Shown in pieces: positions 25,768 through 34,910 of a stretch of 49,963 nt of DNA (the first letter of the stretch is position 1; each line of letters begins with the position of its first letter). Under the pieces are notes generated by a model. That model made no database searches. It saw nothing but the letters and a program-made list of their open reading frames with translations, and had not been told where the DNA came from. Position numbers and translations under genes: made by a program. Source of the DNA: CAZOEL01 sp964578835 (GTDB taxonomy: Bacteria > Desulfobacterota > Syntrophobacteria > Syntrophobacterales > Syntrophobacteraceae). Location of the stretch: NCBI GenBank assembly GCA_964578835.1, contig CAZOEL010000051.1:1-49963 (forward strand). Reading direction: 5' to 3'.

Positions 25768-27150
25768 TCAACGAAGCAAAAAAACCATCTCAGATACTTC
25801 AACCACCTTGTCTTCTCCCTGAGTCATCTCGACATGCACCCGGGCAATGCGTCCCTGCGTATCAATCACCCGGGCGGAAGCGATTACTTCCTTGGTCGGA
25901 TCTGCGCCTTTAAGAAACTGAATGTTGCAGCTGAGCGGCAGCCCGACGCTGCCCAACGAATTGGCGACTGCAGCCATACATTGCTCGGCCAACGTAAAGA
26001 GCGCGCCGGTGTGCGTATAACCTAGAAAGTTGGGCAACTGGGCCGATCCGGGCAGGCGGGCGACAGCGCGCCCGGCTTCAAATTCGGTGAACTTTATGGA
26101 AAGAGCGCGGGCCAAGGGCGTAGTCTCCAAGGAGCGGCGGAGAGCGTTTAGATCCAGATTCTTTATGGAATCACGTATAATCTCTCGCCCGCCAATGGAT
26201 TCGGCAAGAAGTTGATTCTGATGGTTTCTCTCTTCCAGACCTCGAGCCAACCATGAAACCGCCTCATTGTATGGTGTGGAAATATTGAAACGACGCCCTT
26301 CGGATACGATCACTTCGTTTAGGTTGCCAATTTCTGTAGGACGGCCGGCCTCCACGTCCTGGAGCATGGAAACCTTGTTGTCTTTGGTCGATGCAAAAGC
26401 CTTTAATGAAAAGCCCAGAGGATCGTCCAATTCCGGGAAGTCGATTCCTTTTGCGCGGGCCACTTGAGCCAACTCCCGGCAAAGAGCATCGATAATTTTC
26501 ACGGTAGGTTCGTGTTGCGGCGCAACGCCTCCGGTCAGACCGGTCAAGGCGGCCACGACATTTGTAGAGACGTTGGCGATCAATTTCTTCCAAATAACGG
26601 TGTTGATGTCCGGAGCGACATGCACATCCAGGCCTGCAGACTGGAATTGCATAACCATTTTTTCAAAAGTCGGACGAACAACTCCGTCATAGGGCCCTAT
26701 CACCAACAAAGGACCAAGCCCTCCGACGTACCGCACTTCGTTCATGCTCACGGGCATGCCCGAATGAGCCGTGATGCCGCCAACAACACGATCAGCCCCG
26801 ACAACATCGGCAATGGTTTCCAAGTTTCCAAGCCCGTTCTGGACCGAGAGTACGATCGTATCCTCCCCGATCATTGGCTTGGCGCTCTCAATGGCTGAAC
26901 GGGTATGGTAGCCTTTGACGGCCACCATTACCACGTCCTTGATTCCCACCTCTTCTACATCCGACGTAATAGAAAAATAGGTATGGGTTCGTTCGCCATC
27001 CGGCCACTCCAGCCACAAACCTTCTTTCTCAATTAGATTCACTCTCTCCTTGAGAACTTCGATAAGGGTGACATCGAATCCTTTCGAGCTAAAAATGCTC
27101 CCGAAAATCGATCCTACTATGCCGGCGCCAACAATCCCAATGTTCATCAT
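25768..27150 (-). CDS. ketopantoate reductase-like/hot-dog thioesterase-like fusion
   Basis: A protein of 460 residues from the ATG at 27150 (GGAGG just upstream); a longer frame lacks a ribosome site. The N-terminal ~320 residues are of the ApbA/PanE type: IGIVGAGIVGS dinucleotide motif, Lys in IWKKLIANV, and MLQDVEAGRPTEI. The C-terminal ~120 residues form a PaaI-like hot-dog domain (NFLGYTHTGALFTLAEQ). PanE is normally about 300 residues alone, so this is a true fusion. The combined reaction is unknown; it may reduce a keto acid derivative and cleave or bind a thioester. Confidence 0.8.
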   Translation of the reverse strand: MMNIGIVGAGIVGSIFGSIFSSKGFDVTLIEVLKERVNLIEKEGLWLEWPDGERTHTYFSITSDVEEVGIKDVVMVAVKGYHTRSAIESAKPMIGEDTIVLSVQNGLGNLETIADVVGADRVVGGITAHSGMPVSMNEVRYVGGLGPLLVIGPYDGVVRPTFEKMVMQFQSAGLDVHVAPDINTVIWKKLIANVSTNVVAALTGLTGGVAPQHEPTVKIIDALCRELAQVARAKGIDFPELDDPLGFSLKAFASTKDNKVSMLQDVEAGRPTEIGNLNEVIVSEGRRFNISTPYNEAVSWLARGLEERNHQNQLLAESIGGREIIRDSIKNLDLNALRRSLETTPLARALSIKFTEFEAGRAVARLPGSAQLPNFLGYTHTGALFTLAEQCMAAVANSLGSVGLPLSCNIQFLKGADPTKEVIASARVIDTQGRIARVHVEMTQGEDKVVEVSEMVFLLR

Positions 27151-27520
27151 TCTTCCCTCCGTCCCTATAAATGCTACGTCAATGTTCACCCGTAACTACC
27201 AGAATTCTGAATGGAGAGGCCCGCCTCAGGCATTACGCAACATCCGCCCTAAATCTTCTCACGCCCGGAATATCCGGTTTGGCGGCTGGATCCACATCAA
27301 CAATGCCTTTGGAACGGCAAACGCGGCTGGTCATTCGCTACACAAATGGAGTATCATATTGCTCGGATGGTCGCAACCCTCCTTCTACAACCATCTCCTT
27401 TGTTTTCCGGCTGTCGTTCGACGCCTGGAGCTCGAGTCCATTGCAGAGAGCAGCCGAAGCAAACTCATTCCGATTGGAATGGCTTTTCTTTATACCCTAG
27501 CCTTGAGGAAAGGTTGCCTT
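27151..27520. other. 370-bp gap, no gene seen
   Basis: It is the divergent region between the fusion gene and the UbiX-type gene. A reading frame that continues the UbiX frame upstream to 27050 runs through it, but it has no homology and is rejected. No clear promoter is visible. Confidence 0.45.
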
Positions 27521-28105
27521 ATGCCCAAGCGAATCGTCGTAGGCCTTTCGGGAGCCAGCGGCGTCATCTATGGCGTCCGCATTCTCGAGCTTCTCAAAGA
27601 CGTCGGCATTGAGACGCATTTGATCATTTCCGATTCAGGGAAGCTCAATATCCGCATCGAGACCGATTACACTCCGGAGCAGGTGGCCGCAATGGCCACC
27701 TGCGCATACGATGATGGCAATATGGCCGCAGCTGTTTCCAGCGGCTCCTTTTTGACTGACGGAATGATCGTAGCCCCTTGTTCCATAAAAACTCTTTCCG
27801 GAATCGCCAATTCGTATACGTCGAACCTCATGGCCAGAGCTGCGGATGTTACGTTGAAAGAGAAGCGAAAGCTCGTTCTTGTCGTTCGGGAAACGCCGTT
27901 GCACAAAGGGCATCTAAGGCTTATGACCATGGCTGCCGACATGGGCGCTCATATTTTGCCGCCGGTTCCTTCCTTTTACCATAAGCCTAAAACCATTCAG
28001 GATATTATCGATCAAACCATCGGAAAGATATTCGATTATATGGGGATCGAGCACGAATTGTTTGATCGCTGGAGCGGCGAAGACTATTGCTCTCTCCCCC
28101 AATAG
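27521..28105 (+). CDS. ubiX: UbiX-family flavin prenyltransferase
   Basis: A 194-residue protein starting MPKRIVVGLSGASGVIYG, the FMN-binding SGASG motif of UbiX/Pad1. Later VAPCSIKTLSGIANSYTSNL and LVVRETPLHKGHLRLM are family-typical. UbiX makes prenylated FMN for UbiD-type decarboxylases, including anaerobic aromatic carboxylases. No UbiD gene is in the window. The ATG at 27521 follows GAGGAAAGG. It could serve quinone synthesis or aromatic degradation. Confidence 0.9.
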   Translation: MPKRIVVGLSGASGVIYGVRILELLKDVGIETHLIISDSGKLNIRIETDYTPEQVAAMATCAYDDGNMAAAVSSGSFLTDGMIVAPCSIKTLSGIANSYTSNLMARAADVTLKEKRKLVLVVRETPLHKGHLRLMTMAADMGAHILPPVPSFYHKPKTIQDIIDQTIGKIFDYMGIEHELFDRWSGEDYCSLPQ

Positions 28106-28204
28106 CTGTTGATGTTGGGCTAATCATTGTTTTTGCTTGATCTATCCTTATGTTCGCTTTATCCAGCAATGGGTTGCATAATAAAATAACATAAGGAGGA
28201 GCAA

Positions 28205-29704
28205 ATGCAGATTGACTGGCAAATCGCCTCGCTTTCCGATTGGAAAGCCGACGCCATAATATTGTTCTTTTATGAAGATCCTTCCGAGCCCCTCCCAGGG
28301 GTCCAAAAATGGCTCGCCGAGCAGGGCTCGTGGCTGAAGGATTCCTTTGCTCTGAAAGACTTCAAGGGCAAGCATCAACAGATCGCTACATTCTACAGTC
28401 CACCCGGCCAGGCGCGAATTCCAAGGGTCCTATGCGTGGGCGTCGGACCATCCGAAAAGCTCAATCCGGACAAGATTCGAAGCGCGACGGCCTCCGCATT
28501 GAGGAAGTGCAGAGAGCTCAAGTTGGAACGTCCCGGAATTCCACTCTCTTCTTTTCATGATCTGCCTTTCGATGCCGGAACCGCCCTTGAAGAAGCGCTT
28601 ACGGGCGGCATGACGGGCCTATACAAGCATCAGGGCCAAAAGACCAGAGATGTCGAGGAGGAAGACTACCCACAAACGCTTCTGATATTTTCTGAAGAAG
28701 AGCCCGCCGAGGCGCTTGCGGAAATTCCCGCCCGAGCTTCCGCCATCGCATCCGGCGTATATCTCGCCAGAAACCTCACTGCAGCGCCCGCCAATCTCGT
28801 AACCCCGGGCTATATTCTCAAAACTGCGGAGTCTCTTGCTCAGGGATACGGCTTTCGCCTTCATGCAATCGATTTCGACGAGGCGAGATCCATGGGCATG
28901 GGGGCTTTCACAGCCGTTGCGCAGGGAAGTAAAGAGCCCGCATATATGATAGTCTTGGAGCATGCGCCGGAAGGATCTGAGGAAGAGCGGCCCATAGTTC
29001 TGATCGGAAAAGGAATCACTTTCGATACGGGCGGCATCTCTCTCAAGCCAGGCGCGAAGATGGAAGCGATGAAACAGGACATGGCCGGAGCTGCGGCGGT
29101 TCTTGGCGTCTTTGAGATCCTCGGGAAGACCAAGACAAAAAAACGAGTCGTTGGCATCCTGCCCTGCACGGAGAACATGCCCGGAGGAAAAGCCTACAAG
29201 CCGGGAGACGTGCTCCGCTCCCTTTCCGGCCTGACCGTCGAGGTCATCAGCACCGATGCTGAAGGTCGACTGGTGCTGAGCGATGCGCTCACCTACGCGC
29301 AACGCTATCAGCCCTCCGCCATTATCGATATCGCGACGCTCACGGGGGCCTGCATAGTAGCCCTTGGCTACGAAGCGGCGGGCATCATGGGAAATGACGA
29401 TGCCCTCATAGAAAGGATCAGGGACATCGGCTCTCGAGTCGGAGAAAAGGTGTGGCCCCTGCCCTTGTGGGATTCCTATTTCGACAATCTCAAGAGCGAC
29501 GTTGCAGACTTCAAAAACGTGGGCGAGAGAACGGCGGGAACAATCATCGGGGGCATTTTCCTCAAGCAGTTCGTGTCGGACGAGATTCCGTGGGCTCACC
29601 TCGATATAGCGGGAACCGCCTGGGCCGATAAGGACGCGGCGGCAACGCCCAAAGGAGCTAGCGGCTTCGGAGTCAGGCTGCTCTTTGAGCTGGTGAGGAG
29701 CTGA
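28205..29704 (+). CDS. pepA: leucyl aminopeptidase (M17 family)
   Basis: A 499-residue cytosolic metallo-aminopeptidase. The catalytic half carries KGITFDTGGISLKP and TDAEGRLVLSDALTYA with the metal-binding Asp, Lys and Glu residues. The N-terminal domain (about 1-165) is the variable regulatory part. The ATG follows AAGGAGGAGC. It releases N-terminal amino acids from peptides. A standalone gene, convergent with the NtrC-type regulator. Confidence 0.95.
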   Translation: MQIDWQIASLSDWKADAIILFFYEDPSEPLPGVQKWLAEQGSWLKDSFALKDFKGKHQQIATFYSPPGQARIPRVLCVGVGPSEKLNPDKIRSATASALRKCRELKLERPGIPLSSFHDLPFDAGTALEEALTGGMTGLYKHQGQKTRDVEEEDYPQTLLIFSEEEPAEALAEIPARASAIASGVYLARNLTAAPANLVTPGYILKTAESLAQGYGFRLHAIDFDEARSMGMGAFTAVAQGSKEPAYMIVLEHAPEGSEEERPIVLIGKGITFDTGGISLKPGAKMEAMKQDMAGAAAVLGVFEILGKTKTKKRVVGILPCTENMPGGKAYKPGDVLRSLSGLTVEVISTDAEGRLVLSDALTYAQRYQPSAIIDIATLTGACIVALGYEAAGIMGNDDALIERIRDIGSRVGEKVWPLPLWDSYFDNLKSDVADFKNVGERTAGTIIGGIFLKQFVSDEIPWAHLDIAGTAWADKDAAATPKGASGFGVRLLFELVRS

Positions 29705-29733
29705 GCGAGAAATCGGGAAAGAGCTTCGTCGCT

Positions 29734-31134
29734 TTATTCGTCTTCCGACGCCAGGCCATATTTGAGGAGGCGGTAGCGGAAGGAGCGAAAGCTTATGCCG
29801 AGAAGCTCCGCGGCTTTTAGCTTCACGCCGTTCGTTCGCTCAAGGGCGCTGTTGATCAGTTTGATCTCGATTTCTGCAAGATGCTTGTCCAGATCGATTC
29901 CTTCGGGGGGAATATCGGGCTCGGCGCTGGGGGCGGGAGACTGCTCCAGCTGAGCCCTCTTGTAAGTCGCCAGGGTGAGGCTGTCCGGCAGAATTATGCT
30001 GGAAGACTCCAGCGCCACGCCGCGCTCGATAATATTCTCGAGCTCCCTCACATTGCCCGGAAAATCGTACCGGTTCAGGATATCGAGGGCGTAGGAAGAA
30101 ATCTTGCGAATGTCTTTCCCGAAAGACTTGCGGAATTTCGCCAGAAAAAACTCCGCCAAGAGCGGAACGTCTTCTCGACGCTCTCTCAGGGCGGGCATTC
30201 TTATTGGAAGCACATTGAGCCTGTAGAAGAGGTCTTCTCTAAAAGCCCCTTCTATGACCATCTTTTCGAGATCCCTGTGCGTCGCCGAGATAATGCGCAC
30301 ATCCACGGCGATATCTTCGTTTCCGCCGATCATTTTGATGGTCTTTTCCTGGACGAGCCTAAGGAGCTTGACCTGAAGAGCGGGCGACAGCTCGCCGATT
30401 TCGTCCAGGAAAAGAGTCCCGAGCTGAGCCGCCTCGACCAATCCTTTTCGCGCAGTGGCGGCGCCCGTAAAAGCCCCTTTTTTGTACCCGAAAAGCTCGC
30501 TTTCAATCAGCGTCTCCGGCACCCCGCCACAATTCACGACAATGAAAGGATTGTCGCGCCTGGCGCTCTGCCGGTGTATCGCTTTGGCCACCAGCTCTTT
30601 TCCGGTTCCACTCTCGCCCGTTACGAGGACATTGCTCGAGGTTGCCGCAACGCGCTCTATCAACTCGTATACTCTGCGCATCGCAGGGCTCTCGCCTATG
30701 AAACAGCCGAAGTTGAGCGGCCCTTCTTTCGATCGGGAGCGATCGCCCTCTTCCTTGTTCTGGAGAGCGTTCTTTATGACCGCGCGCATCTCCTCCACGC
30801 TGAAAGGCTTCGGAAGGTAGTCGTAAGCCCCTTCCTTCATCGCGGAAACGGCAGTTTCCGTGCTGGCGTAAGCTGAGATTATGATGACGACCGTACCCGG
30901 AGAGATAGCCTTGCACTGCTTCAAGACTTCCAGGCCGTTGACGGGCTTCATGCGGATATCGGTTATGACGAGGTCGAAGGGCTCCTGCTTAAAGATCTCC
31001 ACCGCTTCCTTGCCGCTTTCCGCACAACGGACGTCATAGCCGTCCTTCAGGAGCATGATTTCCAGGAATTCGCGCATGCCCCTTTCGTCATCGACCACCA
31101 GGATTCTTTGTGATTTGTCTTTTTCTCGGCTCAT
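29734..31134 (-). CDS. sigma-54-dependent response regulator (NtrC family)
   Basis: A 466-residue activator. The receiver domain (ILVVDDERGMREF; phospho-acceptor in LVITDIRM) is followed by a sigma-54 AAA+ domain with GESGTGKEL and GAFTGA and a C-terminal Fis-type HTH. The start is set at 31134: MSREKDKSQRILVVDDE. There the ATG overlaps the pyrC stop as ATGA, while an upstream extension lies inside pyrC and is not credible. No sensor kinase is adjacent, so its signal is unknown. Confidence 0.93.
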   Translation of the reverse strand: MSREKDKSQRILVVDDERGMREFLEIMLLKDGYDVRCAESGKEAVEIFKQEPFDLVITDIRMKPVNGLEVLKQCKAISPGTVVIIISAYASTETAVSAMKEGAYDYLPKPFSVEEMRAVIKNALQNKEEGDRSRSKEGPLNFGCFIGESPAMRRVYELIERVAATSSNVLVTGESGTGKELVAKAIHRQSARRDNPFIVVNCGGVPETLIESELFGYKKGAFTGAATARKGLVEAAQLGTLFLDEIGELSPALQVKLLRLVQEKTIKMIGGNEDIAVDVRIISATHRDLEKMVIEGAFREDLFYRLNVLPIRMPALRERREDVPLLAEFFLAKFRKSFGKDIRKISSYALDILNRYDFPGNVRELENIIERGVALESSSIILPDSLTLATYKRAQLEQSPAPSAEPDIPPEGIDLDKHLAEIEIKLINSALERTNGVKLKAAELLGISFRSFRYRLLKYGLASEDE

Positions 31135-32444
31135 AGATCCATGCGGGAGAAAGCTGTTTTGCCGGACGCCATAGTGAGCAGCGCGAGTCCCTGAACCTCT
31201 CTTCCACTGAAAGGACAATTTCGACTCTTGGACTGGAACGTCTCACAGTCCAGCACGTAAGAGGCTTCGGGATCGATGATGGTCAAGTCCGCCAATGCGC
31301 CGTTTTCGAAGGAGCCCATGGAGGCGCCCAAAATCCGGGCGGGATTACAGGTCACCTTGGCGATGGCCTCGGATGGGCTCAGCACTCCTTCGCGAACCAG
31401 GCTCAGGATAATGGGCAAGGCCGATTCCAGTCCAATCATGCCATTGGCGGCAAGGTCGAATTCAACATCCTTCTCCAAGACGCTGTGCGGCGCGTGGTCG
31501 GTGGCAATGGCGTCCAGAGTCCCATCGGCAAGGCCTTCCCTGATGGCCTCGACGTCCGCGGCGCGCCGAAGCGGGGGATTGACCTTGAAGACGGTGTCAA
31601 ATTGCATGATCTCGTTATCGGTCAGGGAAAAATAATGAGGCGCCGTTTCCGCGGTCACCGAGACTCCACGCTTTTTGGCTTCCCGAATAAGGCGCACAGA
31701 ACCGGCCGCGCTCACGTGAGCGATATGAAGCTTTCCGCCAGTAAGCTCGGCAAGAAGCAGATCTCGCGCCACCATGACCTCTTCGGCTGCGCTCGGAATG
31801 CCGCGAAGCCCCAACAGGGTGGAGACAGGACCTTCGTTCATGGAGCCGCCCTCCGAAAGATGGATGTCCTCGGCGTGGCTTATGACCAACAGGTCGAAGA
31901 TCTTTGAATATTCGAGCGCTCGCCGCATGAGCATGCTGTTCATCACCGGACGGCCGTCATCGGAAACGGCTACAGCGCCCGATTGCTTTAGCTCACCGAG
32001 CTCGGCCAGATCTTTGCCCTGAAGCCCTTTGCTGATCGCTCCGACGGGAAGAACCCGGCACGCGCCCTGTTCCGCAGCCCGCTTCAGAATGAATTCCGTT
32101 ACGGCGGCGCAGTCGTTTACGGGCTTGGTGTTCGGCATGCACGCCACCGCAGTGAACCCGCCCGCTACCGCCGCCCTCGTCCCGGAAGCTATGGACTCTT
32201 TGTATTCTTCACCGGGCTCTCGCAGATGAACGTGCATGTCGATAAGCCCGGGCGTGATCCATTTACCCGATGCGTCAACTTCCCGCACTGAAGCGCCCCG
32301 CTCCGGGCTCATCACAATTTGAGGACTGATCTCCGCCACTCGACCGTCCAGAATCAAAACATCCGCTACGGCGTCCATTCCTTTGGCGGGATCGATGACC
32401 CGTCCGTTGCGAAAAATGTAACTTCCCGGCAGCCCCTTATCCAT
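31131..32444 (-). CDS. pyrC: dihydroorotase
   Basis: A 437-residue type I dihydroorotase of pyrimidine synthesis. The zinc-binding DMHVHLREPG and later ATDHAPH motif are present. It lies 63 bp after pyrB and overlaps the response regulator by 4 bp (ATGA). Confidence 0.94.
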   Translation of the reverse strand: MDKGLPGSYIFRNGRVIDPAKGMDAVADVLILDGRVAEISPQIVMSPERGASVREVDASGKWITPGLIDMHVHLREPGEEYKESIASGTRAAVAGGFTAVACMPNTKPVNDCAAVTEFILKRAAEQGACRVLPVGAISKGLQGKDLAELGELKQSGAVAVSDDGRPVMNSMLMRRALEYSKIFDLLVISHAEDIHLSEGGSMNEGPVSTLLGLRGIPSAAEEVMVARDLLLAELTGGKLHIAHVSAAGSVRLIREAKKRGVSVTAETAPHYFSLTDNEIMQFDTVFKVNPPLRRAADVEAIREGLADGTLDAIATDHAPHSVLEKDVEFDLAANGMIGLESALPIILSLVREGVLSPSEAIAKVTCNPARILGASMGSFENGALADLTIIDPEASYVLDCETFQSKSRNCPFSGREVQGLALLTMASGKTAFSRMDL

Positions 32445-32507
32445 TAGCTAAGCTCCTGTTCTATTTCAACACCCGCATTGCCCCTTGCGTCACGTCCGCG
32501 ATTGCGA

Positions 32508-33428
32508 TTATTGTCTCTGCCCCAGCAGGTAGAGCAAAGCCATGCGAACGGCCACCCCGTTGCTTACTTGATCGAGGATCACCGAATGAGGGCCATCGGC
32601 CACGTCAGGACTGATTTCCACGCCCCTGTTCATGGGGCCGGGATGCATGATGATGACGTCTTTTTTGGCTTTCTTCAGGCGCTCGCGATTAATGCCGTAG
32701 CAGATGGAGTACTCGCGCAGAGAAGGGAGAAGCATCTGTTGCTGCCTCTCTTTCTGAAGCCTCAGGATCATGATGACGTCCGCTTCGGGAATGACCTCCT
32801 CGAGATTGTAGCACACCCGGGCGCCCATGGAGTCGAGATCGGGAGGCATGAGCGTCGTCGGCCCGGAAAAAATCACTCGGGCGCCCATCTTGGTGAGGCC
32901 CCAAAGATTCGACCTTGCCACGCGGCTGTGCGCGATATCGCCGACGATGAGCACAGTGAGTCCGTCCAGTTTTCCTTTATGCTCTTTTATGGTCATCATA
33001 TCAAGGAGAGCCTGCGATGGGTGCTCGTGCATGCCATCGCCGGCGTTGATCACCGATGCGGTCGTTCGATGAGCGAGCCGGTGAGGCGCCCCTGAGGATG
33101 AATGGCGTATGACGAAGACATCCGGCTTCATGGCTTCCAGATTTTTCAGAGTATCGAGAAAAGTCTCCCCTTTAACGATAGAGCTCGTCGAGCCGGTGAT
33201 GCTGTAAGTATCCGCGCTCAGCCTCTTTGCCGCGATGTCGAAAGACGTCCTCGTTCGCGTGCTGGGCTCATAGAAAAGGTGAACAACGGTTTTTCCGCGG
33301 AGAACCGGAACCTTCTTGATGGTTCTCGTATTGATTTCCTTCAACGAAAAAGCCGTCTCCAGAAGGTGCTCTATTTCATGCGCCTCCAGATCGCGGATTC
33401 CCAAAAGATCTTTTCTATTGAACGGCAT
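32508..33428 (-). CDS. pyrB: aspartate carbamoyltransferase catalytic subunit
   Basis: A 306-residue protein with the carbamoyl-phosphate loop FYEPSTRTRTSF and NAGDGMHEHPSQALLD. It catalyses the committed step of pyrimidine synthesis and leads a pyrB-pyrC-regulator operon. No pyrI gene is present. A 16-bp perfect palindrome (GCCAAGCGCGCTTGGC, 33565-33580) lies about 140 bp upstream. Confidence 0.95.
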   Translation of the reverse strand: MPFNRKDLLGIRDLEAHEIEHLLETAFSLKEINTRTIKKVPVLRGKTVVHLFYEPSTRTRTSFDIAAKRLSADTYSITGSTSSIVKGETFLDTLKNLEAMKPDVFVIRHSSSGAPHRLAHRTTASVINAGDGMHEHPSQALLDMMTIKEHKGKLDGLTVLIVGDIAHSRVARSNLWGLTKMGARVIFSGPTTLMPPDLDSMGARVCYNLEEVIPEADVIMILRLQKERQQQMLLPSLREYSICYGINRERLKKAKKDVIIMHPGPMNRGVEISPDVADGPHSVILDQVSNGVAVRMALLYLLGQRQ

Positions 33429-33752
33429 GGATGGCCCTCATCGGTTGGTTTGCATGAAAAAAGGCTTCGGGCTGCAGGCCTTGCGCGGCCGGCCAATGCG
33501 AGGCGCGCATCAATGTCCGAGAGATAACAGGCCACGCAATGACGCCGTCCGGTTGCGAGCGGGGAGCCAAGCGCGCTTGGCGCGCCTTCCCTACGCCGAC
33601 TTCGCGGGGGGATCGTTCTTGTCTCTTACGCGACCCATCACGAAGACTGGAGGCATTGACTGATTGCCCCTGCCTGAGCACCATCATTTATTCTAGCACC
33701 AACGCGAGCAAAATGCGCGATAAAATTCAATGCCTACAAAGATCGTTACGGC

Positions 33753-33780
33753 TTGACAGATACAGTGAATACCGTTAAAT
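33753..33780 (+). promoter_or_regulatory. candidate sigma-70 promoter for greA
   Basis: TTGACA (33753-33758) is followed after 16 bp by TTAAAT (33775-33780). The predicted start is about 25 nt before the gene. The rest of the 33429-33811 gap contains the palindrome at 33565-33580 and no credible gene. Confidence 0.5.
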
Positions 33781-33811
33781 CAAAGTCAATAAATACCAGG
33801 AGGAAATGTGA

Positions 33812-34285
33812 ATGCAGAGAGTGCCGATTACAAAAGAAGGTTATGATCGTTTAAAAAGCGAGCTTCAGAGGCTCCAGAAAGAAGAGCGCCCTAACATCAT
33901 CAAGGCCATTGAAGAGGCCCGCGGCCACGGGGACCTTTCAGAAAACGCGGAATACGAAGCGGCAAAGGACAAACAGGGCCTCATCGAAGGGCGCATCAGC
34001 GATATCATCGACAAACTGGGCAAGTGCGAGATCATCCATCCCTCGGACGACGACAATGACGGTGGAAGGGCCATCTTCGGCCGCACCGTCGTGATGGAGG
34101 ATCTCGAGACGGGAGAAGTCGCCACATATCGCCTTGTCGGCCCTTATGAGGCGGATGTCCAGGCGGGAACCATCTCCGTGACCTCTCCTCTCGGAAAAGC
34201 ATTGATAGGAAAAGAGGAAGGCTCCGAAGTCAGCGTACAGACCCCCAAGGGAGTCCGCAATTTCGAAATCCTCGAAGTTCAGTAA
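33812..34285 (+). CDS. greA: transcription elongation factor GreA
   Basis: A 157-residue protein of normal GreA length. The N-terminal coiled coil contains ENAEYEAAKDKQGLIEGRI and the C-terminal FKBP-like domain contains SPLGKALIGKEEGSEV. It rescues backtracked RNA polymerase by stimulating transcript cleavage. AGGAGG lies upstream of the ATG. Confidence 0.96.
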   Translation: MQRVPITKEGYDRLKSELQRLQKEERPNIIKAIEEARGHGDLSENAEYEAAKDKQGLIEGRISDIIDKLGKCEIIHPSDDDNDGGRAIFGRTVVMEDLETGEVATYRLVGPYEADVQAGTISVTSPLGKALIGKEEGSEVSVQTPKGVRNFEILEVQ

Positions 34286-34338
34286 TCCATCGACTTATCC
34301 AGGGCATCTGAAGGTATATATAGCTAGTTAAATCCAAT

Positions 34339-34367
34339 TTGACAGATTCCACGAAAGCGGCTATAAG
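34339..34367 (+). promoter_or_regulatory. strong sigma-70 promoter for rpsT
   Basis: TTGACA (34339-34344), a 17-bp spacer and TATAAG (34362-34367). The implied leader of about 120 nt before the S20 start could hold the autogenous control region known for S20. Confidence 0.7.
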
Positions 34368-34495
34368 ATGCTTTTGATTTGCTGCGAGTCTGTCTGGAAA
34401 CGTTTGTTTCTCTAACTATAACTTTAAGAGTCCCAAGCTCACGGCATGCGGTCCTTCCCCTTGAAGTGAGCGATCGAAAACAGGAGGTTTCAAAA

Positions 34496-34774
34496 TTGGC
34501 CAATCATAAATCAGCCCTGAAGCGCGCAAGACAGAGCGAAGATCGCCGTTTGCGCAACCGGTCCCGCAAGACGCGTATGAAGAATGTTATCCGAAGCCTC
34601 GAGGAAGCAATTTCCGCCAAGTCCGTCGATCAGGTTCGCGACAAGCTTCAGGCGGCAATATCCATAATCGATACGACTGCGAGCAAGGGCGTTATTCACA
34701 GAAATACGGCTTCCCGGAAGGTCTCCCGGCTTACAAAGAAAGCAAACGCTTTCATGAACGCCCAAAGCGCATAA
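34496..34774 (+). CDS. rpsT: 30S ribosomal protein S20
   Basis: A 92-residue S20. The start is a TTG at 34496 (ANHKSALKRARQ follows), with AGGAGG 8 nt upstream; the ATG far upstream in frame lies in the leader and is rejected. Lys/Arg-rich helices typical of S20. S20 genes often use non-ATG starts as part of feedback control. Confidence 0.94.
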   Translation: MANHKSALKRARQSEDRRLRNRSRKTRMKNVIRSLEEAISAKSVDQVRDKLQAAISIIDTTASKGVIHRNTASRKVSRLTKKANAFMNAQSA

Positions 34775-34856
34775 AAAATCCCTTCGACTGACCGCGCTAC
34801 TCTCCTCTCAAAGGTGGGATGTCGGGCGATCTTTTTCGAGGGCTTGCCGATAATGT

Positions 34857-34883
34857 GGGACGGGCTTGAAGAAGGCCTGTCCC
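34857..34883. other. GGGAC-stem hairpin between rpsT and holA
   Basis: GGGACGGGCTT (34857-34867) and AAGGCCTGTCCC (34872-34883) form an imperfect stem with a 4-nt loop. It lies between two convergent genes, without a T run. Its left arm GGGACGGGCT is identical to that of the hairpin at 111-137. Confidence 0.5.
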
Positions 34884-34910
34884 ATGAGAGCCATAGATGA
34901 AGTCGTGACC

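Noticed and set aside
33415..33687. Minus-strand 90-codon frame upstream of pyrB
   Set aside because: Overlaps the pyrB start, has no homology, and covers a palindrome; likely chance.
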